A DNA stretch of 64,000 bases from Sulfurisphaera ohwakuensis (GCF_009729055.1 NZ_CP045484.1:2216872-2280871), one strand, 5' to 3'. Positions 19,730 to 31,153 are shown, numbered from the stretch's first letter. The notes: generated from the sequence alone by a model not told the origin. Made by a program: numbers and translations.

Positions 19730-19978
19730 CTACCTAATTAATAGTTTATTTAGTTTTCGTTCAATTTTTTCTAATATACTCTTACAATATTCTTCTTTCT
19801 CTTTATCACTACTAATATCTTTAACCTCTCCAACTATACTAGAATTATAGAATTTCTCTCTTACAGCTTTTTCTTCTAGTTCAAAAAATATCTTTTCAAG
19901 AAATTTTCCTCTAAAAACACATATAGCATATAATTTATCTGATTTTGCAATAACTGCTAATCTGCTACCTTTTTTCAA
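19730..19978 (-). CDS. Small unknown protein between rpoL and tfs
   Basis: An 82-residue basic protein, beta-rich at the N-terminus ([20 protein letters not shown]) and helical at the C-terminus. It starts with TTG at 19978 within the end of rpoL (14-bp overlap) and ends 21 bp before tfs, so it is cotranscribed with polymerase and exosome genes. I do not recognise a family; a role in RNA synthesis or decay is only a guess from position. Confidence 0.65.
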   Translation of the reverse strand: MKKGSRLAVIAKSDKLYAICVFRGKFLEKIFFELEEKAVREKFYNSSIVGEVKDISSDKEKEEYCKSILEKIERKLNKLLIR

Positions 19979-20246
19979 TACTTTTCACTTCTTCGATGAA
20001 CTTGTTTGTGTCTTCTTCAGCAAGGTCTATTGCTTTAACAAGAGCTTCTTTTGGAGATATACTACCGTCTGTCATTATTTTTAGTATTATACTGTCAATT
20101 AATGGGTGTGGCTTAGAATATGAAGCAAATTTTACTCCTGGGACTTTTAATAAATAACCTTTTAGTAAGTTTCCTATAGTATGCTCTTCTCCGTCTATTT
20201 GTAATTCTAGGTAGTTTTCCCCTGAACGTAATATCTTAATTTCCAC
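19965..20246 (-). CDS. rpoL: DNA-directed RNA polymerase subunit L (Rpb11-like)
   Basis: A 93-residue subunit that dimerises with RpoD (Rpb3-like) to begin assembly of the archaeal RNA polymerase core. The characteristic [21 protein letters not shown] segment (residues 18-38) and the following YSKPHPL are present, as is the alpha-like dimerisation fold. Normal length. It overlaps csl4 by 11 bp and the downstream small ORF by 14 bp. Confidence 0.96.
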   Translation of the reverse strand: MEIKILRSGENYLELQIDGEEHTIGNLLKGYLLKVPGVKFASYSKPHPLIDSIILKIMTDGSISPKEALVKAIDLAEEDTNKFIEEVKSIEKR

Positions 20247-20805
20247 CTTTCTTCACCGTAACCAATGCTAATTTTCTTGTCTCAATATTACCACAGTTTG
20301 GACACCTTAAATGTTCTTCGTCTTTTTTAATCATTTTTGTACCACAAATAGAACATTTAGCAAAAACTACGCCTAAATCCTTCTGTTTTATTGTTAAAGG
20401 AAGAGGTATGCTGAAATTTAATGCTTTTGCTCTTACAACATCTCCTACTTTTAATGCTTCAGTAATACTATTAAGATATTTATTACTAATTTGAGAAATA
20501 TGAATATACGCTGTAATAGGTACACTTATAATTTTGTCTTCTATCGAATAAATACTTACTAGTGCAGAATCCTCTTTCATTCCATTAACTATTCCTAGGA
20601 CGTATTTAGCTTTCTTTATAGATAATAATCCAGGCTTTTTAAAACTTATAGAATTAGTTTTTCTGTTTATCATGTCATAAAACGCTTTACCGACTACGCT
20701 AGCATAAACTCTTCCTTCATACTCATAAGTTCCCTCACCGGCCATGAACTCTTCGATAACACTTAATTCGTCACCCGGTAGTAGTAATTCTCCTTGCTTT
20801 TTCAT
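20236..20805 (-). CDS. csl4: Exosome subunit Csl4
   Basis: A 189-residue RNA-binding cap subunit of the archaeal exosome. It has the N-terminal beta domain starting with [21 protein letters not shown], a central S1 domain (about 65-150) and a C-terminal zinc ribbon with CSICG and CPNCG (about 152-172). All four cysteines are present. It lies 5 bp downstream of dph2 and overlaps rpoL. Confidence 0.95.
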   Translation of the reverse strand: MKKQGELLLPGDELSVIEEFMAGEGTYEYEGRVYASVVGKAFYDMINRKTNSISFKKPGLLSIKKAKYVLGIVNGMKEDSALVSIYSIEDKIISVPITAYIHISQISNKYLNSITEALKVGDVVRAKALNFSIPLPLTIKQKDLGVVFAKCSICGTKMIKKDEEHLRCPNCGNIETRKLALVTVKKGGN

Positions 20806-20810
20806 TTAAT

Positions 20811-21809
20811 TCACCAGGGAAATATATATTTATCAAAGTTGTTAAGTATTATCATTTTAGCCTCACCCGGAGTCAAAACTGGTTTTTCAAAATCATATAG
20901 GTCGTCTATTGGGAGTCTAGGACATGATGTTACTAAAAATACATCTAGAGAGGGACTTAAATTTCTGAGCACATCTTTCGTTAGCACTCTATTGAGAAAA
21001 ACGTATACATTATATCCTTTTTCTTTAAGTTTTTTCTCAAAATATTTAACCATAAGTGGTCTATTTTGTCCGTTCATAGTTCCTTGTATAATTCCCCAAT
21101 TTCTTTTATCTATAGCTTCCATTATTTTTGCATATCTAATTTTTAATATTTTATAAACCTCCTTTGAGAGATCTTCTACCCTACCAGTATAGGGATCTAT
21201 TTTTACTATAGGCTTTCCGGTAGCTAAACCTACTCCAATGGCGTGAAATATCCCACCAGATATGTTAATATATAAATCTGCATCTACACTGGTAGCGGCC
21301 TTATAGTCACATCCTAAAATTTGTCCATCAAACATAAAAATAGAGGAAGGTTTTCCTATTTTTACATCAAAATAATCAGATAGTTTTAGCGAAATCTTTC
21401 TAATTAATTTTATGTGCTGTACTGTGGCTGTTAAACTGATAGTTTTTGCCTCATATTTCTTTCCAAAATTGATAACTTCATTTATTTGTTCATCACTGAT
21501 ATCTAGATTACTTTCGACTGGGACAAATAATGTAGGAAACTTAGGATAATACCAAGTATACGGAGTATGGCCAAAGTGAATAATTAAATCTGCACCTATG
21601 TTTTTAGCTTCATCCTCAGCTATATCGCAAGCTCCCCAATTTGGGTCTGCAGAAACTATAAACTCTACATCAGGTAAAAATTCTTTTAATTTTTCTATTA
21701 CTAAGGTAGAAAAAATCTTTAATCCTTCAGGAAATTGAAGAATAACTTTTTTTGCATTTCTTTTTTTGATTTCGTCAGCTATATATTCCTCCTGAAAATT
21801 ATAACTCAC
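20811..21809 (-). CDS. dph2: Diphthamide biosynthesis enzyme Dph2
   Basis: A 332-residue iron-sulfur enzyme that transfers the 3-amino-3-carboxypropyl group of SAM to a histidine of elongation factor 2. It uses a noncanonical radical reaction with a cluster held by three widely spaced cysteines. Candidates are in [19 protein letters not shown] and [10 protein letters not shown], one per domain of the three-lobed fold. It overlaps rpl10e by 4 bp (ATGA type) and is followed by csl4, a translation/RNA-processing operon. Confidence 0.94.
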   Translation of the reverse strand: MSYNFQEEYIADEIKKRNAKKVILQFPEGLKIFSTLVIEKLKEFLPDVEFIVSADPNWGACDIAEDEAKNIGADLIIHFGHTPYTWYYPKFPTLFVPVESNLDISDEQINEVINFGKKYEAKTISLTATVQHIKLIRKISLKLSDYFDVKIGKPSSIFMFDGQILGCDYKAATSVDADLYINISGGIFHAIGVGLATGKPIVKIDPYTGRVEDLSKEVYKILKIRYAKIMEAIDKRNWGIIQGTMNGQNRPLMVKYFEKKLKEKGYNVYVFLNRVLTKDVLRNLSPSLDVFLVTSCPRLPIDDLYDFEKPVLTPGEAKMIILNNFDKYIFPW

Positions 21810-22336
21810 TGTACAACTGCCTCTTTAGGAATAGGAACGATATCTATTCTAGTTTTTAATGGAATCTTAGAAGATGCCGCTTCAAATGCTTTCTTTGCTA
21901 TCTCCAAATGTTCTTTCTTTACTTTTGCGATCATTATTATATCTCCTAATCTCTCAATTCTTGCAGCTGTTCCTATTGGCTTACCAAAAGATAATCTCAT
22001 ACCATCTTGTAATCTATCTGCACCAGCGAAAGCCATCATTTTATTTTCTCTGATAACATGATGAGGATACTTTAAAACTATTAGGGCAAAATTCTGGTCA
22101 GATCCAGTTTTATTAGTTAATTGTTTTAATGCAAGCACACGTGCTGCTTCCAATGCGTTATGTCTTATTTGACCTTTTTCTAAAGCAACTAGCCTAAGTT
22201 CATAATCATAATCTCCATTAACATTACCCATAGTGAATTTTGTTATTTTGGGCATTGGCACACCTGGTATATACTCTTTTCTTGTATATGCTGGTCCGGA
22301 AAAGTGGCGATAGCATCTACCTGGTCTAAGTGGCAT
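21806..22336 (-). CDS. rpl10e: Ribosomal protein L10e (uL16)
   Basis: A 176-residue large-subunit ribosomal protein. It starts [20 protein letters not shown], and the conserved [22 protein letters not shown] segment (about 124-145) and internal basic loop are present. It heads the operon. ATTTAAAG at about 22357-22365 is 25 bp before the ATG, so the mRNA is probably leaderless. Confidence 0.97.
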   Translation of the reverse strand: MPLRPGRCYRHFSGPAYTRKEYIPGVPMPKITKFTMGNVNGDYDYELRLVALEKGQIRHNALEAARVLALKQLTNKTGSDQNFALIVLKYPHHVIRENKMMAFAGADRLQDGMRLSFGKPIGTAARIERLGDIIMIAKVKKEHLEIAKKAFEAASSKIPLKTRIDIVPIPKEAVVQ

Positions 22337-22438
22337 GATATACAGTTATGTGAGAAACTTTAAATAATTTACCATAATCTACTTTAACTACTAATAAGGT
22401 TCTAATTGTATGGCTTTCTCGTTGTTTTATAGTCTTTA

Positions 22439-22474
22439 TTACATGTAAATCGCATTTTACATAATAATGTAAAA
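22439..22474. promoter_or_regulatory. Clustered ATGTAA/TTACAT palindromes
   Basis: TTACATGTAA (22439-22448) is followed by TTTTACAT-AATA-ATGTAAAA (22455-22474), a perfect 8-bp inverted repeat. Together they give four half-sites. They lie about 100-140 bp upstream of rpl10e and 15 bp after the pcc1 stop, so they could be an upstream regulator site for the rpl10e operon or part of the pcc1 3' end. Confidence 0.35.
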
Positions 22475-22488
22475 ACTAATATTATTTT

Positions 22489-22740
22489 TTAGGGTGATAA
22501 TTTCGTTAGTGTTTTCTCTATAGTCGAAATATGCTGTAATATTTCATCTACGGTGTTTCTAAGTGTTAGTACGTTTCTCGGTTCCGTTATTTCCATGGAT
22601 ATTTTTATAATTATCTTATTTTCTTTATGCGATATATCTATATTCATACCCTTTGGAATATCTATGTTATCGACATTAATACTATTTGATATTTCTTTAG
22701 CATAATTTGTATCATAAGTTATCTCAACCGTTATATTCAA
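22489..22740 (-). CDS. pcc1: KEOPS complex subunit Pcc1
   Basis: An 83-residue protein with the small beta-alpha-beta-beta-alpha fold of Pcc1, the dimerisation core of KEOPS, which with Kae1 makes the t6A modification of ANN-decoding tRNAs. The C-terminal helix with EPRNVLTLRNTVDEILQ is typical of the family. It starts at TTG 22740 and overlaps the RecJ-like gene by 17 bp. Linkage of pcc1 with a RecJ-family gene recurs in archaea and supports both calls. Confidence 0.8.
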   Translation of the reverse strand: MNITVEITYDTNYAKEISNSINVDNIDIPKGMNIDISHKENKIIIKISMEITEPRNVLTLRNTVDEILQHISTIEKTLTKLSP

Positions 22741-23746
22741 TTTTAACCAATCCCTCCTTTAAACTTGGAACTTGTAATCTACTTGTAAAAACTCCTTCCT
22801 CATTTTTTATAGCTACTGGTTTATTTCTCTTTATTTTCCCACTTTGAAGAAGGATAAGCTGTATAAGTGTAGGTGACTTGAGGTTGCTCTCTACTATATA
22901 ATAGTTAGCTGTTTCATTTACATCTTTTATGTAAAATCCTTTGCTTAACTCCTCTCTGAATTTATATATTAGCGTCTCAGCATAATTTGGGGAGATAACA
23001 AATTGAAATATATCACCATTACCTTTTAGATCAAGAAAATAAATGAGTGCAAACGCTAATTCAAGCGAGTCATATTCTAGGTAATAGGCCCTTTTTGTTA
23101 TTATTTGTTCTCTGCTAAACTTTGGGTTTATTTTTAGTTCACTAGAGATTATTTTATAAATAAGTGAATTTAATTTAGTTTCATCTATATCTTCTAGTTT
23201 ATCTGTCTCTTGTATATTTATTTCCTTAAGCATTTTTATTGAATTTTCTCTATTTCCTGTAATATCTGGTATATACGGATCAAAGGATAACATTAGAGAA
23301 AAAAATAATGGAAGAGATTTATAATTGGGTATTTTTAGATTTTCTTCTACTATAACTCCTAATTTTATAAGATCATTAAGTATATCTATCTCAAAGTCTG
23401 AGTAATTCCTTCTTTCAATAATTGTAGAAACCGTAATTCCAGATATAATAGGCAATATATCATCTATTGATAGAGGAAAAATTGAAACAAAAGAATTTAA
23501 TCCTAAATAATAATGCTTTCCCTCAATACTAATAAATTTACCACTGTTGTTCGTAATAAGCTGTATTTCGCAATCATCAGAAGAGAACGATATGGCGTTA
23601 ACTTTTCCGTATTTGAATGTAAGAAAAGAAAATATTAGATCTTCTGGTTTGAAAGACGCTTTGATACATGTCCATTCTTTAGTTAATATTTTTGAATTTA
23701 ATTCTCTTAGTTCTTCTTTATTAGGCTCCTTTAGGAAGTTTTCCAT
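22724..23746 (-). CDS. Probable RecJ-like/Cdc45-type protein without DHH active site
   Basis: A 340-residue protein with no obvious enzymatic motif: no DHH or the acidic motifs of active RecJ nucleases. The C-terminal part (about 240-335) has a strand-rich stretch ending in a basic segment KIKRNKPVAIKN, compatible with the DHHA1-like DNA-binding domain. In many archaea a RecJ/Cdc45 homologue is next to pcc1, and Sulfolobales carry a truncated RecJ-like subunit bound to GINS. I infer it is this replicative Cdc45 equivalent, mainly from context. Confidence 0.45.
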   Translation of the reverse strand: MENFLKEPNKEELRELNSKILTKEWTCIKASFKPEDLIFSFLTFKYGKVNAISFSSDDCEIQLITNNSGKFISIEGKHYYLGLNSFVSIFPLSIDDILPIISGITVSTIIERRNYSDFEIDILNDLIKLGVIVEENLKIPNYKSLPLFFSLMLSFDPYIPDITGNRENSIKMLKEINIQETDKLEDIDETKLNSLIYKIISSELKINPKFSREQIITKRAYYLEYDSLELAFALIYFLDLKGNGDIFQFVISPNYAETLIYKFREELSKGFYIKDVNETANYYIVESNLKSPTLIQLILLQSGKIKRNKPVAIKNEEGVFTSRLQVPSLKEGLVKIEYNG

Positions 23747-24639
23747 ATTTCTTTCACTTCTTTTTTCAAAACCTCAAGTTTAATTTCTTTTATATAGATA
23801 AAACCAAAGGAATATGAAACTAATTCAAGAATCCTAATTTGAATAACATAAATAGGTGGCAATATTGCAGAAAGAGCCAGCTCTGCTATTCCTGCTGCAG
23901 AAGGTATAGGTACTAGAGTTGCTACTAAATATGTCTGATTGACTAGGTAATCAAAAAGAAAATTCTTAAACAAAATATAAAATGGTAAAGATTGAATAAA
24001 ATAACCTAATGCAGTTAAAAAAACCGAATAAGCAACAGTTTTCTTATTTTTGAGTTGTACTCTTAATACATCTTTTAGGTTTAAGTAACTTTCAGTTAAA
24101 GGTTTAAAAATCTTAAAATTAAATAATTTTTGCTCTATTTTATTTAGTTTGCCTGAAGTGAAATAAGCATATCCTAGACCACTACTCCAACCAAGAATAT
24201 TTGCTAAACTCACCAATATAAGAATACTCTCTAATGGGGTTAATTTGATCCAGAAGAGTAATAAGAATAGAACTGCACCTACGTTTACATCATAAAAAGA
24301 TTCATAAATCGCTAAAGTGAACGCTTTATCTAATTTTACATTTTTATGTACGTAACTTATAGCTCTACTTAAATCTGGCCCAGCGGCTCCAGGTATTATG
24401 AGGCTTACAGCATTTCCAAGTAATCTAGCTTTAAATGCAGTATAATAATCTAAATTGGTTATTAATGAATCCCTATAAGAAACTACAAGAATTTGACCTA
24501 TATAAGAAAGAAAAAATAACAATACGAAAATACGATTAATCTCAATTATTGCATTTATTATATTTATACGAAAAATTATAGAATATATTAGTATAACTAC
24601 AATTGGTATAATCGCTGAGAGTGCTAATTTTTTATCCAC
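23731..24639 (-). CDS. UPF0104 / LPG-synthase-like membrane protein
   Basis: A 302-residue membrane protein with about eight helices. It carries the two hallmark inverted motifs of the family: LIPGAAGPDLSRAISY near residue 80 and LVPIPSAAGIAELAL near residue 245. Members are thought to act as lipid or lipid-linked precursor flippases. Start is GTG at 24639. It overlaps the RecJ-like gene by 16 bp and lies 6 bp after the E1-like gene. The substrate is unknown. Confidence 0.82.
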   Translation of the reverse strand: MDKKLALSAIIPIVVILIYSIIFRINIINAIIEINRIFVLLFFLSYIGQILVVSYRDSLITNLDYYTAFKARLLGNAVSLIIPGAAGPDLSRAISYVHKNVKLDKAFTLAIYESFYDVNVGAVLFLLLFWIKLTPLESILILVSLANILGWSSGLGYAYFTSGKLNKIEQKLFNFKIFKPLTESYLNLKDVLRVQLKNKKTVAYSVFLTALGYFIQSLPFYILFKNFLFDYLVNQTYLVATLVPIPSAAGIAELALSAILPPIYVIQIRILELVSYSFGFIYIKEIKLEVLKKEVKEIWKTS

Positions 24640-24645
24640 AACAAA

Positions 24646-25509
24646 TTATCTAGATACTTTCTTAAAACATTTATCGCCATAACAAATAATAATTCCATCT
24701 TTATTTTTCTCTATGTGGAAGCCATTATTTGAGCCTTCTTTTTCAACCTTAACTATTCCACATGCTGGTTTCTTTTCTTTGCTATTCAAAAATCTAAATT
24801 CATGCAAACTGCAAGCTTGACACTTTTCATTTCTTTCTATTTTAATCTTATCAAATCTCATATTTCTAAAATCAAAATAATATAAGTTGTTATCCTCTTC
24901 CCCTCTTAGATGATTTAACATAAGTTGAACTTGTAAACTAGCTGTTGTAGTTACAATCGTATCTAAAGTACCTATAGTTTCACAAACATTCTCTTCTTCT
25001 CCCTCATAATTTAAGAAACAAGATAGGCACGCATTTTTATATGGCAAAACAAGTTTCACGGAAGAGTATTCTCCCATAACACCCCCATATATTAACGGTA
25101 TAGAATGCTTTACACATGCGTCATTTAAAAGTAATCTAAAATATAAGTTATCTAGAGCATCAAATACATAATGTGAATCCTTCACTAATTCTTCTACGTT
25201 TGTTTCATCTATTATATCAGTTATAGCTTCTATTTCTACTTCGTTATTAATTTCTTTAGCTCTCTCTTTACAAACCAATGCCTTTGGTTTTCCAACATCT
25301 TTTTCCGTAAATAAGAGAGTTCTATGTAAATTACTAATTTCTACTATATCGGCATCTATGACTTTTATATATCCAACACCTAACCTAGTTAATAGTTCTA
25401 CTAAAGTAGACCCAAGTGCCCCACAACCTACAACGGTAACTTTCAATTCTTTTAACTTCTGTTGTAATTCAAGACCTAATACTAATAACTGCCTTGAATA
25501 TCTTTCCAT
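24646..25509 (-). CDS. ThiF/MoeB/UbaA-type E1-like activating enzyme
   Basis: A 287-residue adenylyltransferase that activates the C-terminal Gly-Gly of ubiquitin-like sulfur carriers (MoaD, SAMP or Urm1 type) for cofactor synthesis, tRNA thiolation or protein tagging. It has the nucleotide motif GCGALG (28-33), VIDADIVEISNLHR with the catalytic Arg, zinc ligands C161/C164 and C231/C234, and C176 in ENVCETIGT at the position of the catalytic cysteine. A C-terminal extension of about 45 residues with further cysteines is unusual. Leaderless start at 25509 from TTAATTATA. Confidence 0.9.
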   Translation of the reverse strand: MERYSRQLLVLGLELQQKLKELKVTVVGCGALGSTLVELLTRLGVGYIKVIDADIVEISNLHRTLLFTEKDVGKPKALVCKERAKEINNEVEIEAITDIIDETNVEELVKDSHYVFDALDNLYFRLLLNDACVKHSIPLIYGGVMGEYSSVKLVLPYKNACLSCFLNYEGEEENVCETIGTLDTIVTTTASLQVQLMLNHLRGEEDNNLYYFDFRNMRFDKIKIERNEKCQACSLHEFRFLNSKEKKPACGIVKVEKEGSNNGFHIEKNKDGIIICYGDKCFKKVSR

Positions 25510-25527
25510 ATACTATACTTCAAAAAA

Positions 25528-25540
25528 ACTTATAATTAAG
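25528..25540. promoter_or_regulatory. TATA region serving E1-like gene and aromatic operon
   Basis: ACTTATAATTAAG reads as a TATA box on both strands. It is about 26 bp from the minus-strand ATG at 25509 (leaderless) and about 43 bp from the plus-strand ATG at 25578, which would leave a leader of about 17 nt containing a GC-rich CCGCGGGGGC run. Confidence 0.45.
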
Positions 25541-25577
25541 AATTGTTTATTATCCGCGGGGGCTTGGTTTTGCACCA

Positions 25578-26399
25578 ATGGAAGGAGGGAGACGTGATGG
25601 AATTCCAATATCAATAGAGGAGCTAAATAAGTTAAAGAATATTGCTGAAAGAGCAAGAAGAAATGTAGTAAAGATGCTATTTTATGATCAAACAATCCAT
25701 GTTGGTTCATCGCTTAGTAGTATAGAGATATTAACTACATTATTGTTTAGATATATAAGGGAAGGAAAGGATCCTATAAATAGGGATTGGTTAATACTAA
25801 GTAAAGGGCATGCAGCACCCGCATTATATGCTATTCTGGTAGAAAAAGGGTATATTAATGAAGATGAATTATGGAAAATCCAGGATATCTCTGGCTTATT
25901 ACAAGGACATCCAGAAATTCATATACCCGGTATTGATATGTCTACCGGAAGTTTAGGGCAAGGTTTAAGTTTCGGTATAGGTGTTGCCCAAGGAATAAAA
26001 ATGAGAGGAGGAAATGGAAGAGTATTTGTAATAATGGGAGATGGAGAACAAGATGAGGGTGAAGTTTGGGAGGCTATGACTCATGCAGTTACTAGAAAAT
26101 TAGATAATATTATTGCATTCATAGAAATGAACGGTTTTCAGTTAGATGCTGCAACATCTGAAGTAAAACCAAAAGATTTCTTACCAGATGTATGGAAGGC
26201 TGTTGGTTGGAAAACGTTAAGTTGTGATGGTCATGATTTTATAAGTTTAATAAATACAATCGAGGAAGCATTAAAGGCAAAGGCTCCGGTAGTTATTTTT
26301 GCTAAGACAAGAAGAGGTATGGGATTCAAGGCGATAGAAAATACTGAAAAACAGAGGGCGAGTCCAGATGATGCAAAGAAGTACCTTACCAATGCGTGA
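25578..26399 (+). CDS. Transketolase, N-terminal (TPP-binding) subunit
   Basis: A 273-residue half of a split transketolase, which makes erythrose-4-phosphate from hexose and triose phosphates. The TPP/Mg motif [16 protein letters not shown] (about 151-166) and downstream Asn (MNGFQ) are present, as are [11 protein letters not shown] and GSLGQGLS. It is the first gene of the aromatic operon, feeding erythrose-4-phosphate to DAHP synthase. ATG 25578 is the only in-frame ATG near; a GGAGGG lies just inside the gene at 25583-25588, so the start is not fully certain. Confidence 0.95.
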   Translation: MEGGRRDGIPISIEELNKLKNIAERARRNVVKMLFYDQTIHVGSSLSSIEILTTLLFRYIREGKDPINRDWLILSKGHAAPALYAILVEKGYINEDELWKIQDISGLLQGHPEIHIPGIDMSTGSLGQGLSFGIGVAQGIKMRGGNGRVFVIMGDGEQDEGEVWEAMTHAVTRKLDNIIAFIEMNGFQLDAATSEVKPKDFLPDVWKAVGWKTLSCDGHDFISLINTIEEALKAKAPVVIFAKTRRGMGFKAIENTEKQRASPDDAKKYLTNA

Positions 26400-27309
26400 T
26401 ACTTTCGGTAGATTATTAGCTGAATTGGGAGAGAAAAATAAAGATATGATAGTTATTACTGCAGATGTTGGAAACTCTACTAGAGCTATGTACTTTAGGG
26501 AGAAATTCCCAGACAGATATTTTAATGTAGGTATTTCTGAGCAGGATATGGTTAATTTTGCTGCGGGCTTATCGGTTACTGGTTTTAAACCAATAGTCGT
26601 TGGTTTTGCAATGTTTGTAATGAGAGCATGGGAGCAAATAAGAAACTCTATTGCTAGAATGAATTTAGATGTAAAAATAATGGTTACTCATTCTGGATAT
26701 AGTGATAGTGGTGATGGTTCCAGTCATCAAGCCTTAGAGGATATAGCTTTAATGAGAGTGTTACCAAATATGAAAGTAATTATTCCGGCTGATTCGGAGG
26801 ATGTAAAAAGGTCTTTACCAGTAGTAGTTAATGAACTTAGAGGCCCATTATATTATAGAATGGGAAGGGATTATACGCCAGTAATTACAGAAGGATTAGA
26901 TTATGACTTTAAATTGGGCAAAGCTTACGTGTTAAGAGATGGAGAAGATTTAGCAATTATGGGTGCTGGAGTTGTTCTAGCTGATGCCTTAAAAGCTGCT
27001 GAGGAATTAGAAAAGATGGGTATAAGTGCTGCCGTTATAAATTTAATGAGTATAAAGCCTATTGACGAAGATTTAATAGAATATTATGCGAGAAAAACCG
27101 GGAGAATAATTACAATAGAAGAGCATTCTATATACGGTGGTATAGGTTCAGCTGTAGCTGAAGTTGTAGTAAAGAAGTATCCAGTACCAATGAGATTCAT
27201 TGGTGCTATTACCTTTGGAAGATCTGCTAGGAGTGAGAGAGATTTACTTGATTTCTATGGTATAAATTATAAGTCTATCTTAAATGCGGCTATGGAATTA
27301 GTGAAGTGA
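26392..27309 (+). CDS. Transketolase, C-terminal subunit
   Basis: The partner half of the split transketolase, about 305 residues, with the pyrimidine-binding domain (catalytic Glu in [15 protein letters not shown]) and the C-terminal domain. In-frame ATGs exist at 26368 and 26371, but ATG 26392 ([12 protein letters not shown]) matches the usual start of the family and overlaps the N-subunit stop by 8 bp. The next gene begins immediately after its TGA. The two halves form the enzyme together. Confidence 0.95.
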   Translation: MRDTFGRLLAELGEKNKDMIVITADVGNSTRAMYFREKFPDRYFNVGISEQDMVNFAAGLSVTGFKPIVVGFAMFVMRAWEQIRNSIARMNLDVKIMVTHSGYSDSGDGSSHQALEDIALMRVLPNMKVIIPADSEDVKRSLPVVVNELRGPLYYRMGRDYTPVITEGLDYDFKLGKAYVLRDGEDLAIMGAGVVLADALKAAEELEKMGISAAVINLMSIKPIDEDLIEYYARKTGRIITIEEHSIYGGIGSAVAEVVVKKYPVPMRFIGAITFGRSARSERDLLDFYGINYKSILNAAMELVK

Positions 27310-28335
27310 ATGAGTGCTGAAATTGATGAATTACGAAAAGAAATAGAAGCTATAGATAAACAAATATTAGAATTATTATCAAGAAGATTAAAAATTTCTG
27401 CTAAAATAGGAGAGATCAAGAGTAGAATAGGCAAAGATGTTACAGATGAGAAAAGAGAGCAGAAAGTCAGAGAGTATTGGTACAATTACGCTAGAAATTT
27501 AGGAATTCCAGATTCTATGGTAGAGAGTATTTTACCTATTTTATTTTCTTATTCAAAGATGGTTCAAATCAACCCTGGAAAAAAGAAAAACATTACAGTT
27601 GTTGGATATGGTGGAATGGCAAGATCACTAATTTCTTTGTTCTCGTTAGTTGGTCATAATGTGGTCGTAACTGGTAGAAACAAAGAGAAAGCTGAAAGAC
27701 TAGCTTCTGAATTTAAAGTAGTTTATATGGACTTAGATTCTGCCTTAAATTGGGGAGAGTACATAATTTTAGCTCTTTCTCCTTCTTCTTTTGATTACAT
27801 TCTAAGAATTTCACCTAAATTCACAAGTAAAGTAGTAATGGATATTTTTTCTTCTAAAAATGAGATTTTTAAAGAATTAGAAAAATTATCTGAAATTTAT
27901 TCTTTCAATTATATCTCTACTCATCCACTATTTGGTCCTATAACTTATCCAGTAGGAGAAAGAATAGTGATTATTCCTTCAAAAACATCCAAAAATGTTA
28001 ATGAAATAGTAAACTTCTGGAGAGAATGTGGACTAAATACAACTGTTTCCACAGTTGAAGAACATGAAAAAGCCATGGCTATAGTACAAGTTTTAGCTCA
28101 TTTTTACATTTTAGGTTTACACAAGAGCATAGATGAATTAAGAAAGGAGCTAGGCATAGAAAATCTTTCCAATTTTTATACGACCAATTTTAAAGAATTA
28201 AATAAAATTATAGAAAAAGTAAGCAACATTCTTCCAGTAATTTTAGAAATACAAAAATCAAACCCTTATGCTTATAAAGTTAGAGATATAGGAGTAAACG
28301 AATTACAAAAAATAAAAGAAGAATTGGGTGGTTAA
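27310..28335 (+). CDS. Chorismate mutase-prephenate dehydrogenase fusion
   Basis: A 341-residue bifunctional enzyme. Residues 1-80 are an AroQ-type all-helical chorismate mutase (EIDELRKEIEAIDKQILELL, conserved basic residues before KIGEIKS). Residues 92-341 are a TyrA-type NAD(P)-dependent dehydrogenase with VVGYGGMARSL and the STHPLFGP motif that carries the catalytic His. It converts chorismate through prephenate toward tyrosine. It starts on the base after the transketolase stop codon. No ACT domain follows, so tyrosine feedback is not evident here. Confidence 0.92.
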   Translation: MSAEIDELRKEIEAIDKQILELLSRRLKISAKIGEIKSRIGKDVTDEKREQKVREYWYNYARNLGIPDSMVESILPILFSYSKMVQINPGKKKNITVVGYGGMARSLISLFSLVGHNVVVTGRNKEKAERLASEFKVVYMDLDSALNWGEYIILALSPSSFDYILRISPKFTSKVVMDIFSSKNEIFKELEKLSEIYSFNYISTHPLFGPITYPVGERIVIIPSKTSKNVNEIVNFWRECGLNTTVSTVEEHEKAMAIVQVLAHFYILGLHKSIDELRKELGIENLSNFYTTNFKELNKIIEKVSNILPVILEIQKSNPYAYKVRDIGVNELQKIKEELGG

Positions 28336-29324
<989 letters not shown>

Positions 29325-29328
<4 letters not shown>

Positions 29329-30383
29329 GGATAGTAAATGAGAATTTATGTAATAATGAGATTTCTATAGTAATTGGGAAAGGAGCCTTATCTGCATTAG
29401 AGGAATTAAAAGATAAGAAGGTTGCCCTTTTTTATTCACAAAAAATTGATCCCTCTAGAGTGAAGAGTCATCTGAAGAGTTTTATCGAAATACCAATTAT
29501 TGACGGTGAAGATGCTAAAGATATTCAATATGCATTAAAGCTTGTGAAATTTCTTTTTGAAAATGGCTTTGATAGAGGAGATTATGTTATTGCTTTAGGT
29601 GGTGGTACAGTAACAGATGTGGTAGGTTTTGTTGCGTCTATCTATATGAGAGGGATAAATCTAATCAATATTCCAACTACTCTTCTAGGTATGGTAGATG
29701 CGGCTATTGGTGGAAAGACCGGTGTAAATTTTGAAAACGTGAAAAATGTTTTAGGTACATTTTATCAGCCAATTATGATAATATCAGATTTAAATTTTTT
29801 AGAAACTCTTCCATTAGAAGAGATAAAGAAGGGCTTAGCTGAAGTTATTAAATATGGTTTAGTTCTAGATAAAGATCTATATGATTATCTGGCTATGAAT
29901 AAAGAGAAGATTTTTGCTAAAGACGAAAGTGCGTTAGAGGAAATTATATATAAATCAAGTGTAGATAAGTTTTCTGTAGTAAAGGCTGATGAAAGGGAGA
30001 CAAAAGGTATTAGAATTGTATTAAATTTTGGTCATACAATAGGTCATGCTATAGAAGCTGGAAGTAACTTTACTGTACCCCATGGATATGCTATATCTGT
30101 TGGCATGGTTTGCGAAGCTAAAATGGCTGAAGAAGTAGGATATGCTGAAGAAGGAGTTGTAGAGGATGTTACATGGATATTGTCTCAATATGAATTACCT
30201 CTTACCGTGGACTCTCTTAATGCTAAGATTGATGTTAAGAAAGCCATTGATGCAATTACAAAGGATAAAAAAGTAAGAGGTGGATATGTAATGATGCCTT
30301 TTCCAACTAGGATAGGTGATTGGAAAAGAGTAGATGTACCGATAGAAACTTTAAAGGGGTTTGCAGAGCAATGCTTGAGATAA
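29325..30383 (+). CDS. aroB: 3-dehydroquinate synthase
   Basis: A 352-residue NAD- and zinc-dependent enzyme that cyclises DAHP to 3-dehydroquinate. It has the [19 protein letters not shown] nucleotide-binding segment, [20 protein letters not shown] and the metal ligands E (LAEVIKYG), H (NFGHTIGHA) and H (VPHGYA). Normal length. It overlaps aroF by ATGA and aroE by 13 bp. Confidence 0.97.
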
Positions 30384-31153
30384 ATTATGATACGAAACTT
30401 TTAGGTGTAGTTGGCGAAAATATATCATACACATTATCACCAGCGATACACAATTATTCTTTTCAAGAATTAGGTATTAATGCTGTTTATTTAGCATTTG
30501 ATATAAAAAGTGATGAATTTAAAGAAATATTCCCTGGGTTAGTTAAAATAGCATATGGTTTGAATATTACTATACCTTATAAGGAAATTGCAATAAAATA
30601 TGTAGAAGCTCAGAGTGAAGCAAAAAGAATTGGTGCAATAAATACTATTTTTAATGGCAAAGGATATAACACAGATTATATTGCAATTAAGAGTTTGGTA
30701 CAAGAAAGAATAGATAAATTTGAAACGTGTACTATATTCGGTGCTGGTGGGGCAGCTAGGGCAGCTATTTTTGCTTTACATGATTTAGGTTGCTCAATTA
30801 ATGTTATAAATAGGAGTAAAGAGAAAGCTGAAAAATTAATAGAAGAGATGAGGGATAAAAACATAGAAATAAAAATTAGATATAATTGCAAAAGTGATAT
30901 AATAGTTAATTCGACTCCTAATCCAGATTTTGTTCCAGATGAGTGTGTTAATAGTAAATTAGTAATCGATTTTGTCTATAAACCAGTCATAACTTCATTG
31001 ATCAAGAGGGCTCAGAATAAGAATATAAAAACAATAAACGGTATCGAAATCCTTGTAAGGCAAGCAATGGAAGCTGAAAAAATTTGGTTTGGAAAATCAT
31101 TAGAAGATGAAGAAGTGGTGAATTATCTTTATGCCAGGAAACTCATTTGGTGA
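30371..31153 (+). CDS. aroE: Shikimate dehydrogenase
   Basis: A 260-residue NADP-dependent reductase of 3-dehydroshikimate. The substrate site is [13 protein letters not shown], with Lys in NITIPYKE; the Rossmann motif is GAGGAARAA, the NADP-type NRSKEKA follows, and C-terminal [10 protein letters not shown] is present. The open frame extends upstream to 30320, but ATG 30371 gives the correct family start and overlaps the aroB stop region by 13 bp. Overlaps aroC by 23 bp. Confidence 0.96.
   Translation: MLEINYDTKLLGVVGENISYTLSPAIHNYSFQELGINAVYLAFDIKSDEFKEIFPGLVKIAYGLNITIPYKEIAIKYVEAQSEAKRIGAINTIFNGKGYNTDYIAIKSLVQERIDKFETCTIFGAGGAARAAIFALHDLGCSINVINRSKEKAEKLIEEMRDKNIEIKIRYNCKSDIIVNSTPNPDFVPDECVNSKLVIDFVYKPVITSLIKRAQNKNIKTINGIEILVRQAMEAEKIWFGKSLEDEEVVNYLYARKLIW

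Noticed and set aside
25597..25617. Short frame MEFQYQ after GGAGGG inside the transketolase N gene
   Set aside because: Only six codons and out of frame; kept as a note on start uncertainty rather than a gene.
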